Below are positions 61,081-64,000 of a stretch of DNA of 64,000 nucleotides, one piece after another. How positions within the stretch are numbered: position 1 is the stretch's first letter; each line of letters begins with the position of its first letter. Made by a program: the position numbers and the translations under genes. The notes beneath the pieces are model-generated. The model saw nothing but the letters and a program-made list of their open reading frames with translations, was not told the origin of the DNA and searched no databases. The DNA comes from Vicia villosa (lineage: Eukaryota; Streptophyta; Magnoliopsida; Fabales; Fabaceae), in the NCBI RefSeq assembly GCF_029867415.1, contig NC_081182.1, positions 48,075,317 to 48,139,316 of the forward strand. Direction: 5' to 3'.

Positions 61081-61770
61081 GTCGTTTGAATGTTGATCGT
61101 GTCGTTACTGTTTGTAGTAAATGAATTAGATCTTTTAGAGTTGATCGTCTCAATACCGTTCGTAATACCTGAATTAGATCTAGGAAATATGATCGTGTCT
61201 ATATCGTTCGTGATGATAGAATTAGGTCTCCTGTCGTGTCAGCACCGTTCGTAGTAACCGAATTAGACTTTAGAGGCAGTTGATCGTGTCCACACCGCTC
61301 GTGATGATGGAATTAGATCTCTGAGAGTTGATCGTGTCAGTATCGTTCGTAATACCTGAATTAGATCTCGGAAAGATGATCGTGTCTATACCGTTCGTGA
61401 TGATAGAATTAAATCTCTTTAAAGGTCGATCGTGTCAGCACCGTTCGTAGTAACCGAATTAGATCTTGGGGAGATAATCGTGTCTACATCGTTCGTGATG
61501 ATAGAATTAGATTCTCATGTCGTGTCAGCACTGCTCGTAGTAACTGAATTAGACTGGGAAGGTCAGTGATCGTGTCTACACCGTTCGTGATGATAGAATT
61601 AGATCTCTGAGAGTTGACCGTGTCAGTACCGTTCGTAGTAACTGAATTAGATCTTGGAAAGATGATCGTGTCATTACCGTTCGTGGTAAATGAATTAGAT
61701 CTTCGAGCGTTGACCGTGTCAGTACCGTTCGTAGTAACTGAATTAGATCTTGGAAAGTTGGAGATTTCGT
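61080..61770. repeat. Minisatellite, about 14 units of about 49 bp
   Basis: Each unit carries GATCGTGTC, then a variable triplet, then CCGTTCGT and GAATTAGATCT. Two unit types alternate over much of the array: one with AGTACCGTTCGTAGTAACTG and one with TACACCGTTCGTGATGATAG. This alternation is a simple higher-order pattern. Confidence 0.9.
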
Positions 61771-64000
61771 TCATTTGTCGGTACCTGTATCCTGCAATAG
61801 GTATAGTTAGTCTTTATGCACTGTCATGATGCATGTATTATGTAATGAGTTCCTCAAAATAAATGAGAAACTTTGTATGTTGTGCGTGAGTTCAGTATGT
61901 ATGCGATGTATGAATATGTTTATGACATATGATATGTGAATATGATTTATGTTGTCTTGATTGAGAAAATAAATTTCTATGTCCTTGTGATTTTGTTGTC
62001 TGATCTTGTCCTGAAGATGCCCAGCTGGAGATTTATGATTTTTGCTTGGGGATGAAAGCGACTTGAATGATGTTCCCTGATTGGGGATTGGAGATATTAA
62101 TAAACCATGTTGGAGAAGAGCAAAGTGTTGGAGAACCAGCAGTGTAAATTTTGTTGGGGAGCCATGTCTTTGCCGAGAGCGTTTGAAGATATCTTCTTAA
62201 TGATTACTCTGTGGGGATATGATCTTGTGAACCCGGCTCTGTGGGGAGACATAGGTGAAAGTTGCCCCCAGTATTATAGTAACTACCATTCCTGGATTTG
62301 ATTAGGACACACCACTGAGTATTGATCAAGATGTCAAAACTGGACTTGCATAGATTTGCCCCTGTTAGTAGGAACTTTTGAAAAGATTCGCCTTGCGAGG
62401 ACTTTGTAAGATGTGCGCTTATGGGCGACATGCCCCTAGTAGTCATAGGCCCAAGGCAATGCCCCATGTTGATTGGGAAGTAGCTTCATATCTACTTGGA
62501 TGCATGCCCCTGATTGCTTTGGTATCTTTGAGAGATTCTCGGGATCTTGACTTGATTGCCCCAGATTGATTGGGCAAAACGTGTCATGCCCCTTGTATAC
62601 ATAATTGTCTGTCGGGATAACTTTCAGTCATTAGTTGTACCCTGTGCAAATTCTTTCTGCTGCTAACATTTGAAATTATGTAGCAGAATATGTTTAATAA
62701 TGAATTCATGAGATGCAATGCATATGTCTGTCTTGAGTTTGTTGAAAAACATTAAAACTGGAGATGTAAAAGCATGATACTTATAAAAACATTATGTTTG
62801 TAAAAAAAGAAATATCAACTCAGCATTTGTGGTAAACCTTAAGGAGTCAGGATACCTTTTTGGTGACAGTATGCTTTCGAACTAACCATGCTTCAATTAG
62901 GACTTTCAAGGGTTGTAACGTGGCTTGGTTTACGGTTTAAGAAACAAAGGATAAAGGCTTAAAGTTTATTTGTACCCACCCCTCTTCGCGATGATCTTCA
63001 GTCCTAAGCTCAGTTAATTCAACTTATGCATTCAGGTTCCAAGAGACTTTTGGATTTGCACCTTTGATAATGATGATGGTTCATGAGCAAAGAGAACTTT
63101 TGAGATAGCAGTCACTTCTTCCTTTTGGTAGTCACAACATTGTGTTGTTCGGGAATTTATTGACTTCTCTTTTTTCATCTTTTTGATATCCCTAACTTTT
63201 GCCTGAACTGTCTATTTCGAGCTTACAGTCAGCGGGATGCCTTGATTTTTGCCTAAGTCATCTTTTTGATTTTTGACTTAGCAGGCTTTTCTTTGTATAT
63301 ATGTTTTTTCATTTTTTTTCTTTTTGAAAGATATTGACTGCCTTGCTTAATGATCGATGAACCATCATTGGCTTTTGATTGACATCTCCAACACTTCTTT
63401 GATGTGTGCGGATGAACGCTTGTGATTGAAACCTTTGTTGAAAGGTGTACTGAATGATTCTCTTAAAATAGAATGCACAGCCAAATTAACTGAGAACTAC
63501 CCTGCCCCAGGTTATGATCAAGGGTTTTTAATTAGTACAAGAAAGAAACTTCTACTTCTTAGGCTCAAAGGGATTGACGAGGGATTAACATCCTTATATA
63601 TCCACTGTTTAGGAATTGAAACAATGCATGTACATCGTCAGCATAGTCTGTTCAAAAGCATACTGTATGAGGTTGCGGTATCGTTTTCGTCATCCTCCCT
63701 TAAAAGGCCTACAGCTTAGCAGGAGTTGAGTATCATAAAACATATGCAAAGTAAAGACATAATTTTAAAATGAGTGATAGCGAAATAAATTATTCAAGAC
63801 AAGCATATGCAATGCACTGATGATGATTATTAAAATAGATAATGTCTATCATAATTCGAATGTTTAAACAAACAGAATAGAAATTTGCAAATGAAAGTAA
63901 AACTAATGATCTAAAAAAGTTCATCCTTCTAAACATTAATCAATCTTGTCGTGACTAGGAATGGGAGTGGTGATCACTACAGGAGTCTTGGGATGATTGA
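61771..64000 (+). other. Noncoding continuation of the Ogre/Tat-like element
   Basis: G-rich phrases such as TTGGGGA and TGTGGGGA recur at 62040-62250, with TGCCCC repeated at 62270-62590. ORFs (for example 63426-63719) have no recognisable domain. The window ends inside this stretch. Confidence 0.4.

Noticed and set aside
61080..61770. CRISPR-like regularly spaced repeat
   Set aside because: Nuclear plant DNA; units are contiguous and diverged, with no unique spacers and no cas genes.
61484..61829. ORFs on both strands with repeating NSVTTNGTDTVN or TVSVPFVVTELDL
   Set aside because: They arise from the minisatellite, whose unit length happens to keep a frame open; no start context or domain supports a protein.
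63426..63719. 97-codon ORF near the window end
   Set aside because: No domain; lies in noncoding sequence of a retroelement and is not supported by any motif.

Overview
This is plant nuclear DNA. Two spliced plant genes, a sugar transporter and a nucleus-encoded plastid sigma factor, lie in a sea of retrotransposons, transposons, MITEs and long (TA)n tracts. The repeat load, the SIRE/Maximus, Tork and Ogre/Tat-like LTR-element debris and the MULE types suggest a large-genome legume such as pea, vetch or clover relatives. The species is inferred, not shown.

Layout. 1-4.9 kb: Ty1/copia element 1 (+), with an intact 1507-codon polyprotein; its 5' LTR lies outside the window. 5-10 kb: decayed LTR-element leftovers, including a Tork-type gag relic at 8.0-8.8 kb. 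10.0-15.0 kb: copia element 2 (-), complete, with two 164-bp LTRs that differ at 2 positions, a TTCAA target duplication, PBS, PPT and a 1465-codon polyprotein. 15.9-16.2 kb: (TA)n tract. 16.3-16.9 kb: a hAT-type MITE with an 8-bp duplication. 17.1-18.4 kb: a SWEET3-like sugar transporter gene (-), five exons, 258 aa. 19-23 kb: SIRE/Maximus-type copia wreckage on both strands, including a gag-RT deletion derivative and an LTR of about 970 bp. 23.5-24.6 kb: a non-autonomous hAT-like element. 25.5-27.0 kb: three (TA)n tracts, one split by a 235-bp foldback MITE, plus a CACTA-like end.

28.4-37.3 kb: Tork-type copia element 3 (-), bounded by ATTAT duplications. Its 3' LTR is split by a 4.45-kb Mutator-like element (MULE) whose broken gene encodes a zinc finger, a DDE transposase, a SWIM finger and an OTU cysteine-protease domain in one ancestral reading frame, followed by a second unknown broken gene. 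37.7-38.2 kb: LINE reverse transcriptase tail. 40-42.5 kb: copia RT/RNase H relic (-). 42.5-44.9 kb: SIRE/Maximus LTR plus gag relic (+) carrying a 205-bp MULE-type MITE with a 9-bp duplication.

45.4-49.4 kb: SIGE (SIG5), plastid RNA polymerase sigma factor (-), five coding exons, 515 aa, with a probable 5' UTR intron and a cluster of ACGTG motifs upstream. 50.3-51.8 kb: LINE ORF1 relic (+) with a perfect 92-bp repeat. 52-53.5 kb: Ogre/Tat-like noncoding fragment. 53.5-55.9 kb: MULE-like debris with palindromic subterminal repeats, a plant-mobile-domain pseudogene and a PB1-like fragment, with another hAT MITE in its end. 57-64 kb: a long noncoding stretch of an Ogre/Tat-like LTR element, with a 14-unit minisatellite of about 49 bp at 61.1-61.8 kb.

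Only SWEET3-like and SIGE appear to be host genes. They are about 27 kb apart and nothing links them functionally. Several layers of nesting (MITE in LTR, MULE in LTR, MITE in MULE, MITE in microsatellite) give a readable relative order of insertions. No tool was run: all family calls come from reading motifs.
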